Program-made: the position numbers and the translations under genes | Shown: positions 30,402 to 39,719 of the stretch, in pieces | Numbering within the stretch: position 1 is the first letter of the stretch | How the letters are laid out: each line of letters starts with the position of its first letter | The notes under the pieces: generated by a model | The model's database searches: none | What the model was told of the DNA's origin: nothing | Seen by the model: the letters and a program-made list of their open reading frames with translations, nothing else | NCBI GenBank assembly: GCA_963848115.1 | Contig: CAWKCP010000001.1 | Span: 1-64,000 of the forward strand | Source: JAWKOK01 sp963848115 | Lineage (GTDB): Bacteria > Chloroflexota > Anaerolineae > Caldilineales > Caldilineaceae | Reading direction: 5' to 3' | Length of the DNA: 64,000 nt

Positions 30402-31086
30402 TTACTCCTGTACCTCGAACGCAACACCGGGTTCTAGTTCCACATGTCCAACCCGTCCCCAGTCGCTGACAGGCCATATCCGCACCCAAGCTCTGCCGAT
30501 GAGCAGATCCTCATCCAGCACGCCAAAATCCCGACTGTCCCGTGAGTTCCTGCGGTTGTCACCCATGACAAATAGATGGTCAGGACTCACGACTATCGGC
30601 TCATCGCTGCGCGAATAGGTTGGCCCCCTGACAAATTGATCATCATCAATCAGCTCACCATTGACGTAGACGTGTTCATCGGCAAACGATACCGTATCGC
30701 CGGGCAGGCCGATGACACGTTTAATGTAGTCCTCTTTCTCGTTGCCGGGGTTCTTGAAGACGATGACGTCTCCCCGCGTCAGGCTCACCCAGCTTGTATG
30801 CCAGCTTGTTGACAAGGACAAACTGGCCATTGAAAAAGTTGGGCTCCATGGAGGGGCCCTCAATATTGTAATTCTGAACGCCCTGCCGAATGACAAGAAA
30901 AATCACCAACGACAGCACGACTGTTTCAAGCACCTCGCGCACCAACGACCAGGCCGAAAGCGTAGGCTGCTCATCCGTCGCCGGCGCGGCATCCCCCTCT
31001 GAGATCGATGCCTTTTCTGAGCCCGTCAGCAGATATTCCGCCGGGATCGATAGCTCTTCACCCACTTCTTTGCTTGATTCAGACAT
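30402..31086 (-). CDS. lepB: Signal peptidase I, one frame break
   Basis: Type I signal peptidase, which removes signal peptides from exported proteins at the outer face of the membrane. The N-terminal 45 residues are polar and acidic. They are followed by a membrane helix (TVVLSLVIFLVIRQGV) and the nucleophile Ser79 in GPSMEP. The frame shifts near 30785 (AYKLGEP continuing RGDVIVFKNPGNEK). The rest contains the general-base Lys in YIKRVIGLPGD and the MGDNRRNSRDSR box. Joined length is about 227, normal. The window encodes many exported proteins that would be its substrates. An unusual TTATCCCAA cluster lies in its upstream region. Confidence 0.88.
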
Positions 31087-31145
31087 GTAGAAAAATCACT
31101 CCGTCACTGTCACGGCCGGCTCTCACGACCCGTCTGAGCCGACAT

Positions 31146-31238
31146 TTATCCCAATTATCCCAAGCACTTATCCCAATTATCCCAAATTAGCCATTGGGAT
31201 TAAGGGTATTTCAAGATTTATCCCAAATGCTATCCCAA
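31146..31238. promoter_or_regulatory. Iteron-like TTATCCCAA cluster upstream of lepB
   Basis: Exact TTATCCCAA copies lie at 31146, 31155, 31168, 31177 and 31218, with a near copy CTATCCCAA at 31230. The inverse word ATTGGGATT is at 31193. The first four form a 22-base unit repeated twice. The segment is AT-rich against its surroundings. It may be an operator array for lepB or an origin/partition-type site; the word resembles a DnaA box (TTATCCACA) but differs at two positions. Confidence 0.6.
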
Positions 31239-31253
31239 ATAACCCAATTCCGA

Positions 31254-32633
31254 CTACCCTTCTTTAAGAATGTAGCGGGTGCCGCGTTTTTCGCCAATTT
31301 TGAGTAACACACCTTTCGTCACAAGGTCAGCCAGGTCCAACCGCCGCGTCTCGGCGCCAACATGAGAACAGAGTTCACCATACTCTCGATTGGTGATCGA
31401 TTGGTTCCGTTGCACATACTCAACGGCTTTGATCTGCCGATCGTTCATATTCTGTTCCCACTCGGGCACCGAACGGGCCGGATCTTTCTTGTTGTAGAGC
31501 AGCACGGTGAAGCGATGACCCTTTGCTTCAAACGTAGGCGGAACGTGCCCCGCGCTCACCATGTCTTCGATCATTCGATCGACGCCCAACCCCAGTTCTT
31601 CGATATATCCCCACTGGTAGAGGCCGTTGACCAGCCGTGGATTGCGGCTATAGTGTTCATCGACGATGTTGTCGATCGTAATATGGGCCGGCAATCCACC
31701 TGGGCTGGTGACCTCCAGCCGATCGGTGTACATGCGAATCTCGATGCTGCGGCCGTTCAGTTTGTAGTCACGGTGTGCGACCGCATTGACCAGCGCCTCG
31801 CGCACGGCGGAAAATGGATATTCAGTCTCTTCCTGGCGCTGCAATCCCTTGACGACAGCCTGTTTGCGCATCTCTTCCCAGATGACGCGCCAAGCCCGCT
31901 CAATGATGTGGGGCAGCGGCCCGATCATCTCCTCGCGCCGACCATAGCCGAAGCTGCCTTCGGGACCACGCGGCTGCGTATCGGCAAACTTGACGAAGAT
32001 TGCCCGGCTGTGGGGAAGAAAGAGTTGGGGCTCTCTGCCGAAGAGTAGCAGTCCGCTGACGGTCGGCACGTTGTTGGAGTCAATCGCGCCGATCTGTTGG
32101 AGCAAGCGATCACGTGGCATCAAGGTATGGCGCGGATTGCGCTTCTGGCGCTTTTCCATGTAGTCGGCAATGACATCGTCGTCCAGGTCTTCGAGCGTCG
32201 CGCCGGGCACCGGGTGCAATTCGAAGTCACCCGACGGCCTCGATGCCATCAACAGCTCAAGATCGCGCTGATCGGCCGGCACATTCTTGCTGCCCTTGCG
32301 CACCAAAACCCGACCATCATCGAGCGTATGGACGTCGGCGCTGCGGTCGACCTGCAGCGACACGATGGTGTGCCCGTGCACCTGTTCCTGCTGCCAGGAG
32401 GTCTTGACCGGAGGCAGGCAATGGCGTAGCGATGCTTGCAGCGCATTATCGATCTCATCTTCCATCACGATGTCGCCAAACTCGCCCTGCGCGTCGATCC
32501 CCAAGATCAATGTGCCGCCCTCGGTGTTGGCAAAGGCAGTGATTGTTTCAGCAATCTGATCCGAATCGGCGCCGGCGAGGAAGTGTACCTGCGGTCCTGG
32601 TCCTTTTCGCAAAAGTGCGCTAGTCGATCTCAT
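31254..32633 (-). CDS. AlbA_2 (Schlafen-type)/HATPase/wHTH protein
   Basis: An intact protein of about 459 residues; ATG 32633 (MRSTSALL) is the likely start. The N-terminal part fits the AlbA_2 putative DNA-binding domain (ETITAFANTEGGTLILGIDA). The middle is a HATPase_c_4-like region (SAVREALVNAVAHRDYKLNG, RNPRLVNGLYQWGYIEELGL), and the end is a winged helix (NREYGELCSHVGAETRRLDL). Proteins of this type are often called RecG-C-like or ATP-binding transcription regulators, and many are adjacent to mobile or defence genes, though none are seen here. Its stop lies 16 bases from an iteron-like cluster, so autoregulation or binding there is worth testing. Confidence 0.75.
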   Translation of the reverse strand: MRSTSALLRKGPGPQVHFLAGADSDQIAETITAFANTEGGTLILGIDAQGEFGDIVMEDEIDNALQASLRHCLPPVKTSWQQEQVHGHTIVSLQVDRSADVHTLDDGRVLVRKGSKNVPADQRDLELLMASRPSGDFELHPVPGATLEDLDDDVIADYMEKRQKRNPRHTLMPRDRLLQQIGAIDSNNVPTVSGLLLFGREPQLFLPHSRAIFVKFADTQPRGPEGSFGYGRREEMIGPLPHIIERAWRVIWEEMRKQAVVKGLQRQEETEYPFSAVREALVNAVAHRDYKLNGRSIEIRMYTDRLEVTSPGGLPAHITIDNIVDEHYSRNPRLVNGLYQWGYIEELGLGVDRMIEDMVSAGHVPPTFEAKGHRFTVLLYNKKDPARSVPEWEQNMNDRQIKAVEYVQRNQSITNREYGELCSHVGAETRRLDLADLVTKGVLLKIGEKRGTRYILKEG

Positions 32634-32723
32634 GCTCTTTCCACATCCCAACCCATCTGAGAGGCTTGTCCGCTCCCCATATGGCCAACTCCGTTCCGGT
32701 ACTTCGAGACCACAGGGGGATAG

Positions 32724-32743
32724 GGCAGGTTCCCTTACCTGCC
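32724..32743 (-). terminator. Small hairpin between gyrA and the AlbA_2 gene
   Basis: 7-base arms GGCAGGT and ACCTGCC enclose TCCCTT in the 177-base gap after gyrA. It has no T-run on either side, so it may be a small repeat instead of a terminator. Confidence 0.3.
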
Positions 32744-32810
32744 TGGCTTCGGCGGGTTGAGATACCCACCCAACATCACTCTGTCAACCCAATGCAATCC
32801 TGAAGAATCC

Positions 32811-35624
32811 CTATTCATCACCATCGACTGAGTCGATGCCCGAGTCTGTGCCTAGCTCGTCGCCGGACGTATCGTCCTCTGCATCAACTGAGGCGTTACC
32901 AATCCCCTCATCCAGACCACCTGCCTCAAATGATGCATCGGGCACGCTGTCAGACACCGCGTCCGATGCCGCATCCTGGGTCGTGGCCGGCATGACGGCA
33001 ACGGCGAAACCTCCTGCCGAAACCTGGTCAACTGCGCCCGGGGACACGCCACCCGGATGCTCATCCGTGCTATCTACGCCCCGGTCCAGATCCTCTGCCG
33101 TGAGCACTGCAACAGCGGCAACAGTATCACCCTTGCCGAGATTTACCACACGTACGCCGCGTGTCGAGCGCCCCATCTGGCTGATGCCGGCGACCGAGGT
33201 ACGCAACACAATTCCCTTGCTGGTAATGACGGTGATTTGGTCACTCTCGTTGACCACCCGGGCCGAGACAATGGGGCCGATCTCCGCAAGGCGGCGATGA
33301 TCGGTCGTCCACAGGCCTTGGGTATACCGTCCCTTGGGGCTGTACTCGTCGAGCAGCACTCGCTTACCCCACCCGCCCTCATGCAGGACAAAGAGCGAGC
33401 TGCCTTCCTTGACCACTTCCAGCCCGATGACCGTATCATCGTTCAACAGACGAATGGCCATCACACCGGCGGCCGTACGGCCCATGGGTCGCACATGCCA
33501 CTCGTGGAAGCGCAGCGCCTTGCCGTTGCGGGTAATCACGACGAAGTCCTCATCACCCGAAGTCAGCCGCGCCCAGTCCAGCGAATCGTCGCTGTCCAGG
33601 TTCATGGCGATGACGCCACTGGTGCGCACATTGTTGAACGCATTCAGTTCCATGCGTTTGATGCGCCCCTTGCGCGTGATGATGGTCACGTAGTCTGCGT
33701 GGTCAAAGTCGGGCACGACCAACATGGCCGTGACGCTTTCGTCAGGCATCAGTGACAGGATGTTGGCGATGTGGGCGCCCCGGGCTGTACGGCTTCCCTC
33801 GGGCAATTCATAGACGCGGCTGCTGTAGACGCGGCCCTTGTTGGTGAAGAAGAGAATATGGTCAAGGGTGCGGGCAAAGAGCAGATCAGCGACCTCGTCT
33901 TCCTGGCGCGTCGTCATGCCCTTGACGCCCCGTCCGCCCCGACCCTGTTCACGGAACTCAGAGGCCGAAACCCGCTTGATGTAGGAGCCGACACTGTAGC
34001 TGATCAACACATTGTCCTGTGCGATCAGATCTTCCTCGTTAAATTCAGCGCTGGCGCCGACTGCGATCATGCTGCGGCGTTCATCGCCAAACTTCTCCTT
34101 GAGCATCTGAATGTCATCACGAACCAATGCCCGGATCTTGGCTGGATGAGCCAGCAGATCTTCATAGTGGGCAATGCGGCCCATGATCTCCTGATACTCG
34201 TCCTCAATGCGCTGGCGCTCCAAGGCGGCAAGACGACGCAACTGCATATCGAGAATGGCTTGGGCCTGGACCTGCGAGAGTCCAAAGCGTTCCATCAAAG
34301 CGGTGCGGGCCTCTTCAGCGCTGTCACTGGCGCGGATGGTGCGGATCACCTCGTCCAGGAACTCCAGCGCAATGCGCAGGCCTTCAAGGATGTGGGCGCG
34401 TTCGCGAGCCTTGCCAAGCTGATACTCGGTTCGGCGGGTCAGGACATTGACCCGATGCTCGATGTAGATGGTCAGCGAGCGACGCAGGCTCAATGTGACC
34501 GGCTGCCCGTTATCCAGCGCCAGCGTGTTGACGCCGAAGGACGACTGCAATGCCGTCGCCTTGAAGAGCTGGTTGCGCACCTTTTTGGGGGCGGCGCCCC
34601 GTTTCAGCTCAATGACGATACGCATGCCGGTCCGGTCACTCTCGTCACGCAAGTCGCTGATCTGGTCAAGGCGCCCGCCGCGCACCAACTCGGCGATACG
34701 TTCGATCAGCGTGGTCTTGTTGACCTGATACGGGATCTCAGTCACGATGATCCAGAAGCGGCCGGAGCTGGTTTCCTCGATCTCTGTCTTGGCACGCACA
34801 CGCACCTTGCCGCGCCCGGTGGCAAAGGCCTGCCGAATGCCGTCTGTGCCCAAAATGATGCCGCCTGTCGGGAAGTCCGGCCCTTTGACAAACTCCATGA
34901 GTTCATCCAGGCCGATCTCATCGTGCCGCTCCCAGTTGTCGATCATGAAGGTGACGGCGTCGGCGATCTCGCTCAGATTGTGGGGCGGGATATTCGTGGC
35001 CATGCCGACCGCGATGCCGCTGGTGCCGTTGATCAACAGATTCGGCACCATGCCGGGAAGCACCATAGGCTCCTGGAGGCTGTCATCGAAGTTGGTGGTC
35101 CAATCCACCGTATCCATATCGATGTCTTGCAGCAGGTAGGCGGCGATGGGCGCCAGCCTTGCCTCGGTGTACCGCATGGCGGCGGGGCTGTCGCCGTCGA
35201 TAGAACCGAAGTTACCCTGGCCATCCACCAACGGATAGCGCAAGCTGAAATCCTGGGCCATACGCGCCATCGCGTCGTAGACCGCGGTGTCGCCGTGAGG
35301 ATGGTACTTACCCAGCACTTCACCAACGATACGGGCGCTCTTTTTATAACTAGTGTTGGGCTGGAGGCCCATATCATGCATGGCGTAGAGGATGCGCCGG
35401 TGGACGGGTTTCATGCCGTCTCGCGCATCAGGCAAGGCACGGGCAACGATCACGCTCATTGCGTAGTCAAGATAGCTTGACCGCATCTCGTCTTCAATCG
35501 AGATGGCGCGTACGTTTCCGGCGTTATTACTGCCATTCACGCCATTGGTCACCGGGCCGATTCCGGTTTCGCCGCCATCCTCGGCAAAGCTCTGCTCGCC
35601 GCCGTTGGTCAGATTGTCATCCAT
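32811..35624 (-). CDS. gyrA: DNA gyrase subunit A
   Basis: The cutting and rejoining subunit of gyrase. The 937-residue protein has an N-terminal polar extension of about 40 residues before the usual start (ISIEDEMRSSYLDYAMSVIV). The catalytic Tyr is Tyr152 in MRYTEARLAP, and the GyrA box QGRGGRG is present (EQGRGGRGVKG). Several beta-pinwheel repeats follow (GRIKRMELNAF, GKALRFHEWHV, GIVLRTSVAGI) and then an acidic Asp/Ser-rich tail. In the quinolone region GDTAVYD, Thr113 replaces the E. coli Ser83 while the Asp87 equivalent is kept. The start ATG 35624 follows AGGAG by seven bases. No gyrB or dnaA is in the window. Confidence 0.97.
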   Translation of the reverse strand: MDDNLTNGGEQSFAEDGGETGIGPVTNGVNGSNNAGNVRAISIEDEMRSSYLDYAMSVIVARALPDARDGMKPVHRRILYAMHDMGLQPNTSYKKSARIVGEVLGKYHPHGDTAVYDAMARMAQDFSLRYPLVDGQGNFGSIDGDSPAAMRYTEARLAPIAAYLLQDIDMDTVDWTTNFDDSLQEPMVLPGMVPNLLINGTSGIAVGMATNIPPHNLSEIADAVTFMIDNWERHDEIGLDELMEFVKGPDFPTGGIILGTDGIRQAFATGRGKVRVRAKTEIEETSSGRFWIIVTEIPYQVNKTTLIERIAELVRGGRLDQISDLRDESDRTGMRIVIELKRGAAPKKVRNQLFKATALQSSFGVNTLALDNGQPVTLSLRRSLTIYIEHRVNVLTRRTEYQLGKARERAHILEGLRIALEFLDEVIRTIRASDSAEEARTALMERFGLSQVQAQAILDMQLRRLAALERQRIEDEYQEIMGRIAHYEDLLAHPAKIRALVRDDIQMLKEKFGDERRSMIAVGASAEFNEEDLIAQDNVLISYSVGSYIKRVSASEFREQGRGGRGVKGMTTRQEDEVADLLFARTLDHILFFTNKGRVYSSRVYELPEGSRTARGAHIANILSLMPDESVTAMLVVPDFDHADYVTIITRKGRIKRMELNAFNNVRTSGVIAMNLDSDDSLDWARLTSGDEDFVVITRNGKALRFHEWHVRPMGRTAAGVMAIRLLNDDTVIGLEVVKEGSSLFVLHEGGWGKRVLLDEYSPKGRYTQGLWTTDHRRLAEIGPIVSARVVNESDQITVITSKGIVLRTSVAGISQMGRSTRGVRVVNLGKGDTVAAVAVLTAEDLDRGVDSTDEHPGGVSPGAVDQVSAGGFAVAVMPATTQDAASDAVSDSVPDASFEAGGLDEGIGNASVDAEDDTSGDELGTDSGIDSVDGDE

Positions 35625-35810
35625 TCAAACACTCCTGCTATTTTCAGTCGCTCAACAGTGTTGAATTATACCTGAAAAGGCGGATTTTTGCGAACCTTTA
35701 GACAGGGGAATCGAACATTTGTCCCCATGCACGCGCGGGCCACCGAAGGAAGAGGCCGGCAGGGCGAAGCTGCACCAGCCCTGAGAATCTTTGACACTCA
35801 TTTTTTCCCT

Positions 35811-35985
35811 GTGCTACTGTTGACTTCACTCAAACGTTTGAGCGCATCGGCTGAAGCCGGCTACTGACAATGGGAAGCGGGGAACCCTCCTGGGTCCAGG
35901 CGCTCTAGTCTAGCCGCTGAAGCGGCTTTTCTTTGTTGGCACCGGGATCTATCCCCGAATCTGAAATGTCAACAGAAGCTAGTCG
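35811..35985. repeat. MITE-like element, diverged copy overlapping the upstream region of a gene
   Basis: Outer arms (GTGCTACTGTTGACTT and AAATGTCAACAGAAGCTAG) and the inner block GGCTGAAGCCGGCT relate it to the 174-base element at 57772-57945. It ends 28 bases before the likely start of the membrane protein gene at 36014 and could supply promoter signals. Nothing else was recognised in 35625-36013. Confidence 0.5.
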
Positions 35986-36013
35986 TAGGCCGACAGCAGA
36001 GGCATTGAACTTT

Positions 36014-38140
36014 ATGGCAACGATCTTGCCCAACGAACTGACAGGGCATATGGCGGGCCAGTCGCCACCCAGGAGAGCCAAGCGCATTCAGCGTCTTGCC
36101 GGCATTATGCTGGTGGCGGTTGCTGCACTGATCTTCGCATCAACGCTCGACACCGGATTGCAGCCCCGCGAGTTGCACGGCGGGGATCTGATTACCCACC
36201 AATATGCGCAGGTTCAGGCGCGTCCGTCCAACGCGCCGGGATACCCGCTCTACACGATGGGTGGCTGGCTCTGGTTTCATGGCATAAGAGGGCTGGCACA
36301 ATTGACTGCCACAGCAGCGGTCAACCCGATTCCGATCCTGAGCAGCTACAGCACGATTTGGGCGCTGCTTTCAATCTGGCTGCTCTACGCCATCGTCTGC
36401 ATTCTGACACGCATCCACTCTCGCCCGGCCGGAAACTGGCCACTCGCCTGGCTGCTTACTGCGTTCTATGCCGTCACCTACTTTTTCTGGTACTACGCCA
36501 CCACGACTGAGCAATATAGCAGCGCCATCGCCCAGACCCTAGCGATCCTTTATGTCTACTTGCTGTGGCGTGATGCAGCAGCCGAAGAGCAGAAATCGCC
36601 GGTCGGCCATTCATCCAAGCAAGAGGCGGAAACGCACAGCGCACCCCATGCGCTTGGGTTGCTTTTCCTACTCGCCTTCCTATGCGGCATCTCTCTTGCC
36701 CATATGCTGACAATCGCCTTCATCGTGCCGCCGCTCGTGCTGGTGATTTTGTGGCAACGCCCCGATCTACTGCGCAGCGTCAAGGCGATTGCCGGCTCGG
36801 TGCTTGCTGCCGCCGTGCCGCTGCTCGGCTACGCCTTCGTCTACATCCGCGGCGCCGCACATCCCGAATGGTGGGGCGAGGGCGACTGGCCAGACGCCCA
36901 GGCCTGGTTCATCTCTTTCCTGAGCACGGCGCAGGGTCGGGAAGAGCTTGGCTGGGGCTTTGAGCCGGGGGTGGCATTCTTCGGCAACGGCTTTCCTGAA
37001 TTGATCTGGCAGGAACTGAGCCTGCCCTTGCTGCTCTTCGGCCTGCTCGGCATCCTGCTCTTCGACCGCAAGCTGGCCACGTTGCTCTACGGCACAATCG
37101 CCAGTACCGTCGTCTTCAGTTGGGCCTACCGCTACGGCAACTGGTACCAGGTGATCTTGCCCGCGTATCCGTTGATCCTGTTGGGCAATGCCGCTCTCGC
37201 CGAGGCCTGGATACGCTACTGGACGAACTCAGCGCATCGACCCAGGGCTGGAATCGCCGGTGCGCTGCTTCGCACAGCGCCGCTAATCCTGCTTGCAGCG
37301 GCGACCCTTTGGCGGGCGACGGCTTCGCTCCCTGCCGCCGACAGTCGCAACAGACCTGACGACACGGCGTTCGACCGGGCTGCCATGCTCCTGGATCAGA
37401 ATCTGCCCCCGGGAACGCCGCTGTTCGCGGCTGTCGATGATGCTCTGGCGTTGCAGTATCTTGTTGAAGTCTGGGAATTCGGCGATAACCATCCAGTCAT
37501 CAGTAGCCCGGAAGCGGCACAGCACTTGTCTCACGGCGAATCGATGCTGTCCACCGTTGACGCAACCTCAATCTTGCTCGAAGAACTGCTCGAAGAATTG
37601 CCTGGGGAAGTAGCTGTTCAAACATCGCTATACAGCCCTGATTGGGTGCGAATCGGGCCAGGCGGTGATGATCGCGAAGCGGTCAAGCGGGCCAATTCGT
37701 GGATACCCTTAGCAGAGAATATCAGCGACGACGCCAACTTCGGCGCCGTCGAAGGCGTGACCTTGGAAGCCTTCGCTGTGTCGCAAGGTCCTCTTGGAAG
37801 CCCGGTTCTTGCGGACCAGCCTGACAGCATCGATCTTTCGCTGGCCTGGCAGCTCGGCCAGGAAGGGTGGCCCGAGGGGCTGGGCATCAGCATTCGACCG
37901 ACCGCCGGCGGTGCATTCCTCCCTGATCCCGCGGATGATGCCGGTGCGATCATTCAGGTAGACAGCAGCAGGCCCATCGCTGGCGTCTACGATCCGGACG
38001 CATTGGGCAGAGCATCAAAAATCGTCGACGCTTACCGCGTACCATTTCCGCCCCCTGCGGACGGACTCCTGCTGATCCTGTACAGAAGTTCGGATGATGG
38101 ATTTGAAAACCTTGCGGAGATTCCCATCCCAGTTGAGTAG
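36014..38140 (+). CDS. DUF2723-like multi-pass membrane protein (glycosyltransferase-C type)
   Basis: The likely start is ATG 36014 (MATILPNELTGH). An upstream in-frame start at 35933 would translate part of a repeat element. The product has about 708 residues. After a first membrane helix (IMLVAVAALIFASTL) comes a loop with acidic and polar residues (RELHGGDLITHQYAQVQARP), as in DUF2723 proteins. These are related to GT-C glycosyltransferases that use lipid-linked sugars at the outer face of the membrane. About nine further hydrophobic segments extend to residue 440, and a soluble C-terminal domain of about 260 residues completes the protein. Donor and acceptor are unknown. It is convergent with rplI across a strong terminator. 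Confidence 0.7.
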   Translation: MATILPNELTGHMAGQSPPRRAKRIQRLAGIMLVAVAALIFASTLDTGLQPRELHGGDLITHQYAQVQARPSNAPGYPLYTMGGWLWFHGIRGLAQLTATAAVNPIPILSSYSTIWALLSIWLLYAIVCILTRIHSRPAGNWPLAWLLTAFYAVTYFFWYYATTTEQYSSAIAQTLAILYVYLLWRDAAAEEQKSPVGHSSKQEAETHSAPHALGLLFLLAFLCGISLAHMLTIAFIVPPLVLVILWQRPDLLRSVKAIAGSVLAAAVPLLGYAFVYIRGAAHPEWWGEGDWPDAQAWFISFLSTAQGREELGWGFEPGVAFFGNGFPELIWQELSLPLLLFGLLGILLFDRKLATLLYGTIASTVVFSWAYRYGNWYQVILPAYPLILLGNAALAEAWIRYWTNSAHRPRAGIAGALLRTAPLILLAAATLWRATASLPAADSRNRPDDTAFDRAAMLLDQNLPPGTPLFAAVDDALALQYLVEVWEFGDNHPVISSPEAAQHLSHGESMLSTVDATSILLEELLEELPGEVAVQTSLYSPDWVRIGPGGDDREAVKRANSWIPLAENISDDANFGAVEGVTLEAFAVSQGPLGSPVLADQPDSIDLSLAWQLGQEGWPEGLGISIRPTAGGAFLPDPADDAGAIIQVDSSRPIAGVYDPDALGRASKIVDAYRVPFPPPADGLLLILYRSSDDGFENLAEIPIPVE

Positions 38141-38197
38141 TAGTCTGTCGGAGAGAAGGCAGAGTGACCGCGGATTTGACGGATAAAACCGATTCGA

Positions 38198-38253
38198 TTG
38201 TATAGAAAAGAGCAACGCCGCCAATCTTGGCGGCGTTGCTCTTTTCTATACAA
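38198..38253. terminator. Bidirectional terminator between convergent genes
   Basis: Perfect 25-base arms around a 6-base loop (AATCTT), with A/T-rich outer ends (TTGTATAGAAAAGAG and complement). It serves both the membrane protein gene and rplI. Confidence 0.9.
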
Positions 38254-38285
38254 TGATGCGATTCGAGGCAAGCGCTGCTGAACGC

Positions 38286-38888
38286 CTATTCGTCGGAATT
38301 CGCTTCTTCTTCCTCAACGATCTCTTCGACTGCTTCCAGTTCTTCGTCAGCCACTTCGGCCAGAGCGGCTGCTTCCGCCTCAGCCTCAGCTTTGACAGCA
38401 GCGTCACGTGCTTCGGCATCAGCCCATGTTTCTTCTTCACGGACAACGGCAACCTGGAACTGGCCTGAAACCTCAGGCATCAGGCGAAGCTCAACCTCAT
38501 AGATGCCCAAATCACGAAGCGACTGGCCAAGCATAAGTCGGCGACGATCGATCTCGAAGCCCACCTGTTCTTCCAACTGCTCCGCAATGTCTGCGGCGGT
38601 TACCGAACCGTACAGTCGGCCACCTTCACCAGCATTGGCCTGGAAGAGAAGACGCTTGCCGTTGACGACCGAGGCCTGTGCTTCGGCATCAGCACGCATC
38701 TGGGCACGGCGGCGAATCCCTGCCTGCCGGATCTCCTCGGCCTGTTTGAGCGCGCCCTTGCTGGCCAAAATCGCATATTGGCGAGGGATCAGGTAATTTC
38801 GTGCATATCCCCCGGCAACGGCGTAAATGTCGCCGGCCAAACCAAGTTGTGGAACATCCTGCAGCAGCAGAACCTTAACACGTGCCAT
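38286..38888 (-). CDS. rplI: 50S ribosomal protein L9 with acidic tail
   Basis: L9 binds 23S rRNA near the L1 stalk and spans to the neighbouring ribosome. The N-terminal domain is clear (VKVLLLQDVPQLGLAGDIYA, GYARNYLIPRQYAI), followed by the long connecting helix and the C-terminal domain (RLYGSVTAADIAEQLEEQVG, LGIYEVELRLMPEVSGQFQV). At 200 residues it is about 50 longer than usual. The excess is a Glu/Ala-rich tail (ELEAVEEIVEEEEANSDE). The start ATG 38888 follows AAAGGAAAAG. The gene stands alone, without rpsF, ssb or rpsR next to it. Confidence 0.95.
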   Translation of the reverse strand: MARVKVLLLQDVPQLGLAGDIYAVAGGYARNYLIPRQYAILASKGALKQAEEIRQAGIRRRAQMRADAEAQASVVNGKRLLFQANAGEGGRLYGSVTAADIAEQLEEQVGFEIDRRRLMLGQSLRDLGIYEVELRLMPEVSGQFQVAVVREEETWADAEARDAAVKAEAEAEAAALAEVADEELEAVEEIVEEEEANSDE

Positions 38889-39148
38889 CGTCTTTTCCTT
38901 TCTTCATCAAGCGCATCCTTGTCGATGCGTGTTGTGCAGCCAGCGGCAAATACCGGGGCTACGATTGAGTCAATCGGCACGCAAGCCATACTTGGCGCAC
39001 CGACCTATAATTGTAACGAATATTCGACCAGACCACAAAACCGAGCGAGACCGATCTTGTTGAATCAGCATTGACGCCGTAGAATGACATGCATCCTTCT
39101 TAAATTTTGAGCGCCTCTGGTGTCTGCGCCAGATAGGGTGCGACAGAG

Positions 39149-39520
39149 ATGGGGCCAATGATGACGGGACAATTCGAAGACAAACCACTACTCAACAAAG
39201 CCATCATCACGGAATTGTGGGAACTGGACGCCGGGAGCGGATTTATCCAAGAGTTGGTCGTTGAATTCAACGCCCAGAATCAGCGCTTGATGGATGAAAT
39301 TATCCGCTTTGCTGAGGATTGTGACTATGAGTCCCTGCGGTTTAGCGTCCACACAATGAAAGGGTCAAGCTTCAACGTCGGCGCCGATCGACAGGCCGCA
39401 GTGGCCTTGACCATCGAGAAGGCCTGCAAGGATGAAGACTGTGAGACCGTCCGGCAATTAGTGCCCTTGCTCAAGGAAACTGCTGGACAGACAGAAGAAT
39501 CTCTGCGTATTCTCTTGTAA
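39149..39520 (+). CDS. Stand-alone HPt phosphotransfer protein
   Basis: This 123-residue helical protein has a histidine phosphotransfer signature: His68 in SVHTMKGSSFNVGA is the expected phosphorylated residue. The preceding helix (FIQELVVEFNAQNQRLMDEI) and the following Lys- and Glu-rich helix fit an HPt four-helix bundle. Such proteins relay phosphate between hybrid histidine kinases and response regulators in the cytosol. No kinase or regulator is adjacent, so its partners are unknown. Other starts at ATG 39158 or 39161 are possible. No gene is seen in the upstream gap 38889-39148. Confidence 0.75.
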   Translation: MGPMMTGQFEDKPLLNKAIITELWELDAGSGFIQELVVEFNAQNQRLMDEIIRFAEDCDYESLRFSVHTMKGSSFNVGADRQAAVALTIEKACKDEDCETVRQLVPLLKETAGQTEESLRILL

Positions 39521-39556
39521 AGCCTACGCTTCGGTAGGTCTATCTCACGTAAATCA

Positions 39557-39680
39557 GTGAGTCCACTGCAAAACGGGATCTTGACGCGAATTTCCACGAA
39601 TCTTCTCTCTGGAGCAAGGACACAATTCGTGTAAATTCGTGACCATTCGTGTCAAGAAAAGGCTTGTTGCAGTAGAGTCA
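39557..39680. repeat. TTCGTG-rich MITE-like element, copy 1
   Basis: It begins GTGAGTCCACTGCAAAA, contains several TTCGTG/CACGAA words, and ends TTGTTGCAGTAGAGTCA, so its ends are roughly inverted. A second copy in opposite orientation is at 44868-45000. Together they bracket the two SH3 lipoprotein genes and a glycosyltransferase gene. This copy ends 39 bases before the first lipoprotein gene. Confidence 0.6.
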
Positions 39681-39719
39681 TCAGTCGTTCACGATTTGGT
39701 GAAAACGAGATTCTTCGCT

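Noticed and set aside
31146..31238. Chromosomal origin
   Set aside because: The repeated word lacks the CACA half of the DnaA box and no dnaA or dnaN is near. It is kept only as an alternative in the findings.
33771..35480. Long plus-strand frame opposite gyrA
   Set aside because: It is the antisense shadow of gyrA.
35933..36013. Upstream start of the DUF2723-like gene
   Set aside because: The extra 27 residues would be translated from a MITE-like element.
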